Source: Hydnum rufescens UP504 (Eukaryota; Basidiomycota; Agaricomycetes; Cantharellales; Hydnaceae). From it: DNA of 38,499 nt. A program made the position numbers and the translations under genes. Under the pieces are notes generated by a model. The model searched no databases, was not told the origin of the DNA, and was given only the letters and a program-made list of their open reading frames with translations. The stretch is taken from the NCBI GenBank assembly GCA_014904985.1, contig MU129278.1, positions 1 through 38,499 on the forward strand, read 5' to 3'. Of this stretch, positions 20,500-32,060 are shown piece by piece; position 1 is the stretch's first letter, and each line of letters begins with the position of its first letter.

Positions 20500-20860
20500 A
20501 AGGAGATGAGTTTTGATCTTCTGTCAGGGCAACACTGCTGTCAAAGCCACAAACAGAAATAGGAAAGAGATTAATTAACCACACACTATCTCAGTGGGAA
20601 TCCTGAGTATACACCACACAACAAGGGACACACAAGTCTCACACCTATCACAGTGGGAATCCTGAGTGATTGAAACTGGTGATCCCCCAACTGTGAAGGG
20701 CTATAAGTACTACTTCCTGCACACAGCCACCACAGCCACCACAGCCCATCAGTCAGCCTCCACAGCCACCATCACTAAGCCTCACTAAGCTGATGCAGCC
20801 ATGTTACAAATCCTGTGCACACCTCCACATGGCTATGCCCCAACTTCCATATGCATCCCC
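20500..20860. repeat. leader region with a duplicated 20-mer
   Basis: 'tcacagtgggaatcctgagt' (near 20648) and its near copy 'tctcagtgggaatcctgagt' (near 20590) lie 59 bp apart just 5' of gag. A CCACAGCCA run follows at 20726-20770. This is where the gypsy 5' leader and primer-binding site would be, but I cannot identify an LTR end or a primer-binding site with confidence. Confidence 0.35.
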
Positions 20861-20861
20861 C

Positions 20862-21380
20862 TCAGTGTATATACTTCCAAGGCAGTGTATGCCTGGGTAC
20901 TCCAAAGGTATCCAAAGTGTCGAAGGACTGTAATGATGCTGATGGAGTAGGGATTGGGACAGGTGGTGTGGATTCAGGGATTGGGGGCAGAGTAGGAGGA
21001 GGGGGAGTCTGGATTGGCAATTCCATGGACTCATGCAGGGAGTGAGGGAATGACAGGTGCTGACAAGGGCACCAATGCTGCCACTGGTTGACTACCCAGC
21101 CCATGGCCCACTGGTCGAGGCCTGATAGAACAAGGGCAATAATAATAAGAGAAATGCCAATAATGGCAAGGATGACAATAACCCCCTTACTGAATGGAAG
21201 GAGAGAGTTGACAAGAGCATTTGAAGAAGTACACACCATATGATAGAGTTGACAAAGAATGATACTCTGACAGGTAAGTCCACAGGCAGAAGCAAATATC
21301 AATTTGATCCTGACAGTGGTGTGGGCAAAATTTTTGCTGGGGTTCATTCCAAATGGGTAGTTAGGAAGCAGTCCAAGCAT
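20862..21380 (-). CDS. small single-span membrane protein, unknown
   Basis: An uninterrupted 172-codon frame starts at ATG 21380. The N-terminal 65 residues are Cys-rich (ASACGLTC, ILC, MVC). A strongly hydrophobic segment, GVIVILAIIGISLIIIALVL, at about residues 67-86 should span a membrane. The tail is proline-rich (PTPPPPTLPPIPESTPP type). No signal peptide or known domain is evident. It lies upstream of gypsy gag on the same strand in CpG-poor sequence, yet has no stops. It may be a passenger gene, part of a larger element, or a chance frame. Envelope-like function cannot be claimed: there is only one span and no recognisable fusion features. Confidence 0.4.
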   Translation of the reverse strand: MLGLLPNYPFGMNPSKNFAHTTVRIKLIFASACGLTCQSIILCQLYHMVCTSSNALVNSLLPFSKGVIVILAIIGISLIIIALVLSGLDQWAMGWVVNQWQHWCPCQHLSFPHSLHESMELPIQTPPPPTLPPIPESTPPVPIPTPSASLQSFDTLDTFGVPRHTLPWKYIH

Positions 21381-21945
21381 TCAGGTATCAGATGGCTGGT
21401 TAGCCTAGCTGCATATAACCATGTAGGAGGTAGAGGAGGATAGGGGTTCAATTCATAGGATAACTAGATCTTTTGCTTATTCCTATATCAACTCTGTAGA
21501 CCCCACTGAGCATAATAAGCTGCCTGACTTCTAGACTTGGGACCAGACAAGCTTCTCAGGGAGCTCTTGAGAGGACACCTTGTGGTGGGTCTGAGGCCTT
21601 CTATTTTTTCAACCACATGTCTAGTTACCTAAGTAGGCCCTCCTTACACCCTTCCAGTATTAGTGAGTGGTCACAGTGATCTGAATCCAAGGGAGCCCAT
21701 CCTTCTTTGGGGCCAGTGGCTGAATTAATTCAAATGCATCATCAAGTGAGCAAAGATGGAGGTAGAAGCAACAGAGTCAAAGGGAAAAAAGAAAAAAAAA
21801 ACATACAAATATTTTTCTTCAACAATACAAGTGGGGGAGGTCCAGGTTTGCTAGATGATACCTGACCATGGTTCCTTCACAAGCCCATGTGGGACAGTGC
21901 TATGTTATCTGAGAAGTGGAGGGCACCTTGTTGGCTCTTAGTGAG
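21381..21945. other. no gene recognised
   Basis: CpG-poor sequence with a poly-A tract (21783-21802). It ends where CpG becomes normal again (cccgccgattc at about 21951), which marks a compositional boundary. Confidence 0.4.
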
Positions 21946-21999
21946 AGTGCCCCGCCGATTCAAGCTGTTAACATGATGTTCTCACAGTTAGAGATTTAC

Positions 22000-23875
22000 C
22001 TGCCTTGAATCAAAGAAAGTACAAGGGAACATCTCACAAAGCAAGTAACATGTTGCTAGTTCCAAATACGGTGGAGTAAAGACAATTACCTGGGGATTAT
22101 GGTCTTTGGCCATGCTCACCTGTACAATTTAGCGAGTACTGTATTCCAACAATTAATCAGAGAAGTCCGACTTCAATGACGGGGGGCGCACCAATATTTG
22201 CTGTTACGTGAATTAGACTCTCAAATTTTACAATGAACTGTGGGCATACAGCATGAGAAGCCCAATTACATAGGAAACCAGGTCAACGAACTATGACAGC
22301 TTCCAGCAGGGCAAAAGAGCTGAGTAAAGGCGAGATTTAATTAGTGAATTACCAAGGGTATTGTGGAGGACGACACGGACGCCGGCAAAGCGCCACTAGT
22401 TACAGTCCACAGAGTTAGCCTTGCGAGGAGAGCATTCGTCCTGAATATCACCAATCCCTCATGGGTCAGTAAGAGGTGTCAGTGGAAGTCGAAAGGAGAT
22501 GACGCACTGCTTGAATCCTGTACATGAGGTATACAGTGTCCAAGCCACAGGGATTGCGACTGCGATATCACACACACTACTTGTTACAAGCGATAGGGTG
22601 ACAAGCCACTGCTCGCAAAAATTCAGCAGGGGGTGCGCCAGTCGCTCGGGAGGCCACAACGGACCATGAGATCTTTGTACTCAGCAGGGCGGTAGATGTA
22701 CCTATTCGAGCATGTCATAGATTCAGACTGATCAGGAAGGGGAATCAGCACTACAAACGAGAGGACAGCGCAGGCTGGAAGGTCTATATGTCAGCCGTCC
22801 AGTAGTGAAGATGACAGACCTGCCTTACCCTCTCCCAGAACTATTCAAATAAGGAGAAATTCGCTAAGAATATGCTTTTTCAAATGGGTTCCTCATCGTA
22901 CCAAAGCCGATAATAGAAAGTGTAGCAGTAAAGGCAGCCACGGGCCAAAGCTTCCGGTTGACTGCGTGAGTCCAAGTGTCATGGGGTGGTTCAACCAATG
23001 ACAAATATGACAGACTAATGGTAATACAAGCGACACGTAAAGTACCTGCGCAGATTGAACACAATGAATTCAAGTCTTTTACTGCGAGAGTGCAGGCACA
23101 TACATTTGGACTATAAATCCTAGCAGTGGCTATGACAATATCTCAGCACATGTAAGGCAATGTCACAGAATTGAGATACCCTCTAACCTCTAGCATGAGG
23201 AAAAACTAGAATGACCCATAAATGCCGAGTTCAACCGTCCATCCTTCGAGATCATCAAATCTAAAATTGGACATACCGAGATGGTCCTTGAAACCAGACA
23301 ATTAGCCATGCGATGGAAACTACCTGCGGCACGGCTCACCAAGTGATCTGAAGAACATATTCAACGTCACCATAGTGGTGCACCTTCAAAGAGAGGGAGA
23401 TGCTAAGTATGCACATGCAGCGAGACTGGCAGAGCAAGCATCAACCCTTACACAGTATTGGACAATAACTATGCTGACTGCAATCTGGTGCATACCGTTG
23501 ATGATCCTTGAGGGAAAAGATCGGTGAGTGTTGGTGAAATCTGTCAATGGTGGGCGGGTCGTACCAAAGTGCCATCACCATGCATTTAAGCCAGGTAGGA
23601 TCCTGCTTGAAGCGAAGTGCATAATAATGACATTGCGTTGTCAACTGTTCAAAAGTGTTTATTATGCATTGAGACTAGTTAAAGATGTTAAGCCATGCTC
23701 GCTCACTATTCCGAATAATCTGAGGGAGTTACCGAACTAAGCGAGCAGGAACGAGAGGCTCTAATGAAGGGATCCTTACGCAGCCGAGACTATAATGCCA
23801 ACAAAGCACCGCACCCAAGTTATTGTCAAGCAATGCAGCCAAGGTTTCGGGGGCGTGATTTGTTTCCAGCTCCAT
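22000..23875 (-). pseudogene. DUF6534-type multi-span membrane protein, broken
   Basis: The minus strand spells a typical basidiomycete DUF6534 (GPCR-like fold) gene in short exons. Exon 1 from ATG 23875 gives LAALLDNNLGAVL, then needs a one-base shift to read VGIIVSA. After an intron comes RFKQDPTWLKCMVMALW (about 23610-23550), then MHQIAVSIVIVQYC (about 23495), VHHYGDVEYVLQITW (about 23380), LLGFIVQMYVPALS (about 23120), NRKLWPVAAFTATLSIIGFG (about 22930), WLVTLSLVTSSVCDIAVAIP with CTGFKQ (about 22605-22510), and LLARLTLWTVTSG (about 22430). These follow the family order of membrane segments. The last part (family ending N-S-LLATLN) is not found. The frameshift, a TAG before the VQ segment and the missing end indicate a pseudogene. 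CpG is retained, so decay is recent compared with the flanks. Ligand and function of the family are unknown to me. Confidence 0.6.
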
Positions 23876-24210
23876 GGCAATCAATTGGAGACAGGGAGAG
23901 CCCACCTTGTGTCCTAGTCTCCTTTATCTGAGAGATCCAGGACGATAAGTCAAATCAGACACATGGCCACTGTAACCATAGTAGGTTGGCTGAGCACTCA
24001 GACATGGATCAGATGACGATCTGTGGCTGTGTGAGGTTTCAGAGGCGCATCTGTATCTTCAGATGAGGTTCTGATGGATTGCGGATGATCCGCAGTTGAA
24101 TTCCTAGCAAGTTCATTCAGTCTGAACTTAATCAGGAGTCAGTAATTATCCCACTCATGCCTGTCAAGTTCAATTGCTAGCGTTGAGTCCAGTGGAGCGC
24201 ACGTGACTAC
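23876..24210. other. intergenic region
   Basis: It lies between the start of the DUF6534-type gene and the 3' end of the SNF2 gene. It has normal CpG and no open frame of note. A promoter for the membrane gene would be here; I see no clear TATA box. Confidence 0.35.
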
Positions 24211-24827
24211 TCATCCACTCTGCGAGGTATGATAAGTCTTCATCATCAACATCGCAAGCCCAGCTGCCCCATCATCATGCACACCCTCAAACACCCCGCA
24301 CGCGGTCCATGTAGACATTGGTGTGTGGAGGGCGCTAGCCTCGGATCCTTGCCCCTGGTCCTTCTTCCACCCCTTACCACGTTCCTCGAACACTTCTGGT
24401 CGATGATCAAGTAGCACGTCCAATGCCTCATTGCTAATCAGCTTCTTATCATCCGATGACAAAATGACATGGATCTTTCACTGCAGACAGAAGAGTGCAG
24501 CAGCCATCTCTGCAATTGTTTCCTGCTTGGAGGAATGCCTCCCATGCGGGACCTTGAATTTCCCTGAATGCAACAACGAAAATAAGCCTCCCATCCCCGG
24601 ATGTGACCAACAGTAGAGAAGAACAAGCCTTTGGCAATGACTAGGGTCTCTAGCTTGCGCTTCTCACCAGCCCTGGCCATAATCTTCGTCTCGACGGTAT
24701 GATTCGAAAGATAAGTACTGGTCTTGTCTCTCTGATGTGATGAGCACGATCTTGCGCCTGAAGGTCCATTTGAGGATTCTAATAACATATCGACCCAAGG
24801 TGCGGCGATCCTGAGATAGAACCGTTA

Positions 24828-24980
<153 letters not shown>

Positions 24981-24991
24981 TCAGGTCTAAG

Positions 24992-27900
24992 TAGTGTTGC
25001 CGTGACTCGGGCTTGGAGTTGACTTGAGTCACGAGTCAAGCCATTTGAAGTCAAGTCAAGCCAAGTCATTGCTTACAAATCTTTTGACTTGGCTTCGACT
25101 TCGACCAACTTGACTTGACTTGAAGTCAGCTCAAGCCAAAATTCAGTAGACTAGATAGCTAAAATAAAAATCGAGTGGTAGCCATCTGTGTACAGAAAAT
25201 ATATAGTGGGGTAATGGCTGGGAAGTCATGTGACCATACGATTCCTTGCTGAGGCTCACTCTCATCGTACTTCCGTCATGCCACTGAACTTGAAGCACCC
25301 TCGAGCTGAGTCTGTGTCCGAAGGCCAAAAGCACCCATGGGTGGAAGCAATAGACCCCCAGCTGCTCACACCATCAATAGCTAGTTCACTTTCACTCACA
25401 CCCGGTGCCACCCTCACAAATATGACAGTTCCTACAGAAGAGTCTGACAAACAGTCTGCCCCCACACTGCCAGGGACACCCATGCCACCAAGGACACCTA
25501 TTCTGGGATGATATAAGCATGTTCAACCTGCCAAAACGTACTCGCCGAATCCAGGAAAATCGCTGTTGCACCGTAATTCTAAGAAAATGCTAAAAAAGGG
25601 TACCTCAAAGACAAAAGATGTTGATCATTTCTTTGCAAGATATATAGAGGCATCTCATAGGCCACATGCTGAGTGTAAGCGATGCAGGTATTATTATTTC
25701 CGCATTAGTCTCATGCCCGACATTCATAATATGACTAAATGTGTATGTAATCCTAGGTCACTCTGTGATGAGAACAAGCTCCCGGACGATAGCCGCACTT
25801 GGGTATATGGCAACTCGAGTACAACTACACTCCGCAAGCATCTAGAAACATACCACCCGGACGAGTATCTTGAAGCGTGCACTATGCATGGGTGGCCAAT
25901 TGCAATTGAGTCCCTGCGTAAGAGTCATCAAATCCAGCAATGTAGTATTGAGGCAAGCAAGACGGCAAGGGAGGAGGTTACGGTGGAAGGTCTGCTTCAA
26001 CACCTTGTGAATTGGATCGCCGCAGATGATCAGGTAGGTCTTACAGTGCATACATGGGGTCTAGGATGAGCACTGAAATCTCATTCATGGGCCATAAATG
26101 TGGTCGAGTGTCCGGAGTTCAAGGCACTTCTAGTTTATTTGTGTGATTCTGTAATGATCAAAGAACTCCCTGGCTGAACTTTGGTGCGGAAAATGATTAT
26201 TCAAATGTGGCATGCGGAGTTCAAAAATTTGAAGTGGGAGGTTGCAGTAAGAATCTCATAGCCAAATTCCGTTCCCTTGTGTGACGAAATACAATATCTC
26301 TAGTCTTCCCTGGGGAAGGTCTCATTCACAGCTGATATCTGGACTGATGGAGTATTGTGGCCATACTTAGCAGTTACCGCCCATTGGATACAGCGATGTC
26401 AAGACGGGACCCTTTCCCTTCGTGCTGATCTAATCGCCTTCCATTATCTCCCTGGATCTCATGACGGAAAGTCTATATGCTCTGCCATTTGGCACTTACT
26501 TGAACATGCCAGCATCCCCGTAGATAAGGTATGTTTGGCTCACTTGTGTGAATCTGATAATAACGAGTTCAAAAATAGGTTGGTTGGTGGACACTTGACA
26601 ATGCCTCAAACAATGCCACCTTTATGGTTGAGTTGGAGCGAGTCTTGAAAGCCAGAGGTGTTCAATTCTCGGCAGAGGGAAATAGAGTCCGGTAAGCATG
26701 ATCTGCGTCATTAGTTGCATCTAGATGATGACTAAACATTGTGTGTCTCTAGATGTTTCCCTCATGTTATAAATATATCTGTTCAGCATATTCTCACCCT
26801 TTTAAAGACTGCAGCAGACGGGGATATCATGGCACGAGTGCGTGGACTCGTTCATGCTGTCCAATCTACAGGTGACCGCCATATAGCATTCATGGAAATT
26901 ATCCAAGAGGGGAACACTTCAGATGAGTTCGAGCCACGAATCCCTGAGAAAGAATTGCTACGGGATGTCAAAACTCGCTGGGATTCAGCATATGGGATGC
27001 TAGATAGAGCAATACCCACACGGCCTGTGAGTCCAAAGATATCAGTCTGTGGATTTCTTGCTAAAGCTGTTCACAGGCAATCAAGGTGATGGGCGCAAAG
27101 CGAAAATTTCGTGAAATCCAAAATAAGGACCTAAATGACGCCCAATGGGCCATGGCAGAGAAAATCCACGAAATACTATCAGTATGTGGGCACCTGAAGT
27201 CTTGAAGCAAGCTCTCATTTCAGTCCTTGTATTTTCTTACAGTTCCCGCACTCTGTCCAACAGTTAATGTCAGGCAAGGCCACCCCTGTCCTCAGCAGGG
27301 TGTTGCCTGCATTCCAGAGGCTTCAAAATTGCTGGGAATCCCACACTGCCATGCATCGCGATATTAGCTGCTATGTGTATGAGGGAATGGAGTGATTAAA
27401 CAAATACCACGAGAAAGCTGGGAGGAGTCCCACCTATGTAATTGCTATGGGTGCGCTACCTATAGATATAGCAGCCCCCAAATCACGCCTGACACACTCT
27501 ATTCGTCTAGTTCTCAATCTGGCAATCAAATTTAGCTTCATCAATAAAAACTGGTCTGTTATAGAGCAAGAAATTGCAGTCAGGTGGGTGAAAGATGAGG
27601 TGAGTGGCACTACTGTCGTGGTTTTTTGGTATTCCTCACGCCAGATTAGCTCAAAAAGTATAGAGCTCTATGCTCAATGGCTATACCTTTGTTGGGTCTA
27701 GCAACCTCAACCAGCCTTTCTGAAACTGCTCGCATCAAGCTTGGTCTTGTTAACGACGATGACGAAGACGAAACGGAAACAAGTGTAGACAACAAATTTA
27801 CGGCTTACATAACAGCAAAGCGTACTCCTCTCAACAAACCGCTACTGCATTTCTGGCAGGTATGTAATGCAGTGGATCACCTGTGGCTCTATCTTATTGC

Positions 27901-28429
27901 TCCTGTAGGAGCAAAAGCATATCCTACCCACATGGTTCCGACTTGCTATGGATTATCTGCCAATTCAGGCATCCTCCATGCCTTGCGAGCGCATATTTTC
28001 TTCTAGCTCCAAAACTGCAACAAAGCGCTGGAATCGTATGAAACCGGAATTAATGGAAGCCCTCCAAATGCTTAAGTTCATGCTCAAAAAGAGGCGGCTG
28101 AATTTTACGGAAGGTCTCCAGACTCAGCTTGAGGAATTGATGGATAATCGGGGGGATACTGGGGCCAGCGATGCTCTTCACAGCCTTTTGCATGCAGAAA
28201 CACCCGAGCTGGAACATATACTAGACTCAGCACTTATTAATGATGATTGAGGATGCTTTGCATATCATTATGTATATATGTATATACCGCAAATGACTCA
28301 AGTCAGCTCGAGTCAAAGTCAAGCCACAAATTTGACTTGACTTTGGACATAAGTCAAAGTCAGCGGAAGTCACTCGGAGTTGCCCGAAGTTGAGCTGAAG
28401 TCGAACCAAGCGGAGTCGCGGCAACACTA
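24992..28429 (+). mobile_element. hAT DNA transposon inserted in the SNF2 gene
   Basis: The ends are TAGTGTTGCCGTGACTC (24992) and, reverse-complemented from 28429, TAGTGTTGCCGCGACTC; they differ at one CpG-type position. Both subterminal regions are packed with GACTTGA/TCAAGTC motifs (25020-25135 and 28295-28400), the kind of array to which hAT transposases bind. The element is about 3.4 kb and carries a BED-finger transposase on plus. No 8-bp target-site duplication is seen: the flanks read GGTCTAAG and TCGTCAAC. It sits between the GWTTCRIDG and motif V regions of the SNF2 gene. Confidence 0.85.
25566..28250 (+). pseudogene. hAT transposase with BED zinc finger, decayed
   Basis: The N-terminal part encodes a BED finger: VDHFFARYIEAS and ECKRC, then a 69-nt intron (25688-25756), then LRKHLETYHPDEY, supplying the Cys and His ligands. 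The catalytic core follows: VSFTADIWTDG with YLAVTAHWI (about 26310-26390), LIAFHYLPGSH, DNASNNATF (about 26600), CFPHVINISVQHIL (about 26755), and DVKTRWDSAYGML (about 26965). The C-terminus has the hAT dimerisation region DYLPIQASSMPCERIFS (about 27950) and NRMKPELMEALQMLKF. The enzyme would cut and paste the element. Breaks include TGA at 26175-26177 in LPG*TLVRKM, again CGA-like, and several frame changes, only some explained by introns. Start at 25566 is uncertain. It is probably inactive. Confidence 0.7.
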
Positions 28430-29749
28430 TCGTCAACCGTAGCTGTTGCAGAACAAGTCTATTTGCCCTCATCTCTCCTCTGGTGAACTTAAGCCATCAA
28501 TGCGGCAGGTTGTCCACCCCTTATGCACGTGCGCCCAGTCGTTGGCCAGCACATGCATCAGTCCATTGGACAGCCAGTGAACACGGTACATTGTCTTACC
28601 TCGATGACATTAAGCATTGTGACAAAGTGACTGAAGAGTAGCACTTTGTGAGGTCGTTTCGAATCTTGCTTGGCATGCCTGCCTATCAAAGCCTCCAATA
28701 GTCAGTCCAGAAGAATTTTCCCGCTTGCATTGACAAGTTCGTCCCCGATGACAGGTCGCCATGTGTTCAGATCCACTGGCCACATAAACAAGAATGGATG
28801 GGAGCAGACCTTGCGTAACCCCATAACCTTGTTCTGAAGCCTCATGTTATTGACGGATTTGGCTGCGAACACAAGAACCGTCAAATTTGCTATCTGACAC
28901 GTAGAACACCGACTCACTAGCTTGCTGCTTCGTGTATTCCCGTCTGAGATCGATCTCACTCTTTTCCTTTAACAGTCACCCGTGCGTCATAAAAGCGCGG
29001 TCGGGCATCTCGCTTCGGCTTTTGGGATGAGCAAAATATTTGGCATCGTCATCAAGGATATCGTAATTCACATTTCCGCGCCACCATAGACACATCCCCT
29101 CTTCCCCAGACTCGCCTTGTGAAGATGAACTCTCTTCATTCGGTCCCGCAGGCCGCCTTGACATGGACGAGCCTCCCAAACCATGCCCCTCGTCAAGGTT
29201 GTTTATCAGCCACTTGCAGACGTCCCTAGCAAGAATAGCCTATTCATAACAGTGTCGAGATCCGTTCAGTCGGCATATACATGGGATGTATGTTAATCAA
29301 GGAAAGCAAACCTTGTAGATATCAACCTGTGGACGAGTCAAAGGCACATACAATATATACTCCTTTTTGGGTGGGAGATTCTTTTATGCGCCAAAGGAGG
29401 AACGGTTTGAGGATGCCACGGAGAGATGTTATTGCATGCTGGCTACGTGATTCGGAAAGAATGGACTCCGCGGGGGGATGTCATCTTCGACCCCTGACTT
29501 GGGAAATTGTTGTCAAATGTTCATTGCTATCCACAAACCACTGCCAATGACAGGGAAACTCAGAGTTTGATACAGTATGACCGCAAGGACCTTCTTGTTG
29601 GAAACCCGCAAGATCACTGAACAATTCAGGAAGGATATAGTTAAGTAGCGACTATAGCTCTGCGAGATTGTTCTATTGCTGCCATCAACGATGAAAGAGA
29701 ATCAGGCATTCAATAGCACTGATGTATGACCTGATCGGCCACAAAGTAT

Positions 29750-30245
29750 TATTGCTGGGTTTTGACACACAAATGCCTAGTTTTAGCTGAAATCCCAGTT
29801 TTTGGGGCCGGAATGCCGGAGTGCCAATTTTTGCAGCCGGAATGCCAACCTTTATTGCATCCAAAATCCATATTTCTGAGTGGCTGTGGTGGAATCTGCA
29901 GATTCTGTGTAAATCTGATCAAAGCACTGGTTCTTAGAGGAAGGGCCATTGTTGTTATTTAGGAGATTCCTGAGATTGACATTTTGAACTACTATTCAAC
30001 TTTGATTCTACCCAGCAACCAAAATATACTGCAGACTGACCTTCAGCCTCTGGCCTCTGGATGTATGTAAAGTCACATGGGGGCATAGGGGCAATCGATG
30101 CGAGTGTGCCAGAGCCTTGACTGAGTGGGGCTCTTGGCATTTGGTGGATTCCATGACTTGACCCGCGATGATGTAATCAAGATCCAGGAGCAATGCATCT
30201 CGGCTTGTGCCCTCACCTGCCTCCATCCACAGGAGCTCCCCTGCC
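29750..30245. other. no gene recognised; CCGGAATGCC repeats
   Basis: 'ccggaatgcc' occurs twice, at 29808 and 29841, and a near copy 'ccggagtgcc' at 29814, in a short imperfect repeat. The rest lacks coding features. The SNF2 homology ends just before this stretch, so the 5' truncation junction lies at about 29680-29760. Confidence 0.4.
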
Positions 30246-30248
30246 TCA

Positions 30249-30460
30249 TGGAAGATCACAATGCATCTGAAGGTCTTTCCTATGTATTTTCATCTGATTT
30301 GATTGTGGATTCCTTTTGAAATGAATATGCTCACTTGGAGGGATCAGTGAGAGAGGTGTTGACTGATTCCTCTGATGATCCCTTCCTTGTTGAAAGGGTT
30401 GGAAATGCACTTGATGATTACATAGCATCATTTGGAAGAGTGAGCTTCTCTGCACCTTAG
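30249..30460 (+). pseudogene. short decayed coding fragment, unknown
   Basis: A frame from ATG 30249 ends at TAG 30458-30460 with one internal TGA (after DLIVDSF). The part after the stop, HLEGSVREVLTDSSDD and ERVGNALDDYIASFG, is protein-like in composition. It is too short to assign; it may be the 3' end of a larger unrecognised gene. Confidence 0.3.
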
Positions 30461-30519
30461 GCAACCCAGTTTCCATATCTAATTAGACTATGTTTTTTTG
30501 GTATGATATTGAGTCTAAA

Positions 30520-30620
30520 AGACTCATGGGCCCATGGCCCCAGATGTCTTCTGAACCTACCATGGCCCCCTGGCAGTTCCTGAATATTAGGCTCCATGGG
30601 CCCCATGGGAGAGGATTTTT
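30520..30620. repeat. GGGCCCATGG-type inverted motifs
   Basis: The sequence holds ATGGGCCCATGGCCCC, then ACCATGGCCCCC, then CCATGGGCCCCATGG within 100 bp. It resembles the cluster at 13425-13550. Confidence 0.5.
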
Positions 30621-30940
30621 TAGACCCATGGCCTCATGAAAACCCCCCTTAGCTCTTCAATCTCTGCTGTCAAGCATCAAGACCCTGGCACCATTCATTC
30701 TGGTTTCCACCTTCATCTCCACTACAAGTCCACACAGAATGCCAGTCTCAGCTTTCTTTATCTCCATTATGCTTTTTTCTTTCCAAGTCCATCATTTTTC
30801 ATGATATCAGTCAATGTCATCTAACTTTAGAGCAACTGCTATTCATGAAAAGGGGGAACTATCTACAGATGGGGGAAAGAATAGAAGCAAGGCCAATGTA
30901 CAAGAAGCAATAGAAATTTGATGGGGTGAGGACAACTGGA
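30621..30940. other. no gene recognised
   Basis: A T/C-rich stretch on plus with one 62-codon frame (30636-30824) that shows no family feature. It leads into the minisatellite. Confidence 0.3.
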
Positions 30941-31460
30941 AAGATGAGGATGAGGTGGAAATGATGAGGACATAATGGAAACGATGAGGATGTGATGGAA
31001 ATGATGAGGGCATGACAGAAATGACAAGGACAAGGTGGGAACAACAAGGATGTGACAGAAACCACAAGGTCACATCAGAAACAACGAGGGCACAACAGAA
31101 ATGATGAGGATGAGGCAGGAATGATGAGGATGCGACAGAAATGATGAGGACACATCAGAAATGACGAGGACACATCAGAAATGACAAGGACATGACAGAA
31201 ATGATGAGGATGCAATGGAAACAATGAGGGCACAACAGAAATGATGAGGATGAGGTGGGAATGATGAGGATGCAACAGAAATGATGAGGACATGTCAGAA
31301 ATGATGAGGACACAATGGAAATGACAAGGATGCAACAGAAATGATGAGGGCATGTCAGAAATGATGAGGACATGACAGAAATGATGAGGACATGACAGAA
31401 ATGACGAGGATGCAACAGAAACGATGGGGACAAGATGGAAGCAATGAGGATGAGGCGGAA
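30941..31460. repeat. 20-bp minisatellite, 26 units without an indel
   Basis: The unit is AATGATGAGGACATGACAGA (rotated), and 26 consecutive units keep exact 20-base register. Differences are nearly all substitutions, largely TG/CA type. Because 20 is not a multiple of three, translation on the minus strand gives a 20-residue super-repeat (PHHFCHVLIISVMSSSF type) open in more than one frame. The open frames at 31075-31524 and 31155-31493 are products of this repeat and not evidence of a gene. Confidence 0.9.
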
Positions 31461-31527
31461 CTGCAACGTTGCAATGTTCACAAGGTTCTGCAATCAGTAA
31501 AGACACAGTCATGTACAAAGACACACA

Positions 31528-32060
31528 TTACTCAGGGCTATCATCTCCTGGCTCCCATTCCTGCTCTCGGGCATGGTTGTCTATCTCCTCCATGACATGT
31601 GCATCATAAATTGCTGCTGGTTTGAGCTCTGTCTCACCATCATCGTCTGATGACTGGATATCAAGATCAGCACTGGGCATTGATGGGATGCTATCAGTAA
31701 TAGTGACTTGTATGTGAGTCTGTACCAATGACATCAGCACCACCAATTCCGGCCACGCACTCTCTGGTGTTGTGGGCATGTTTTGTCACCATGTCACACC
31801 TAGCTTCACCAGGCTGTGCAGATGAAGCTGAAGGTGATACTTCACATCAGTATCTGGAATATCAGTGGGTCAGTGGGATCAGCATCAACCTCAAAGACAA
31901 TACAAGGGAATTGATCACCCTGAGTGTATTTTTCTGCAAAGCGGGTAGTCTCATTGCAGAAGAGTTTTATGGGTAAGGTTGTATGACCACAGAACTCTGG
32001 GGCAAGCTGTCCAACTTGAGCCTCAGTCTTAGTCAGTGAGAATGGTGCAAGGTTTCACAG
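31528..32060 (-). pseudogene. decayed acidic protein gene, unknown
   Basis: On minus, a protein-like frame runs from about 32060 (LAPFSLTKTEAQVGQL, ETTRFAEKYTQGDQFP, IVFEVDADPTDP), shifts frame near 31858, then continues DIPDTDVKYHLQLHLH, TGA, QNMPTTPESAWPELVVL. It ends in an acidic tail (SSDDDGETELKP, EEIDNHAREQEWEPGDD) at TAA 31528-31530. The TGA sits three codons before ATG 31779, which could also be taken as a start. One stop further upstream is also TGA. No family is recognised. It lies 3' of the KDZ gene on the same strand, separated by LTR-like sequence. Confidence 0.4.

Noticed and set aside
20862..21380. Retroviral-type envelope gene
   Set aside because: A single hydrophobic span and Cys-rich head are not enough; there is no signal peptide, cleavage site or fusion motif, and the position is upstream of gag, not downstream of pol.
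21435..21460. tRNA-like GGGGTTCAATTC motif
   Set aside because: No acceptor or anticodon stem can be formed with the surrounding bases.
24992..28429. SNF2 and hAT frames as one fused gene
   Set aside because: They are on opposite strands, and SNF2 motifs resume in order on the far side of the hAT terminal repeats.
31075..31524. 149-codon minus frame as a Ser/His/Cys repeat protein
   Set aside because: It is the translation of the 20-bp minisatellite; more than one frame is open.
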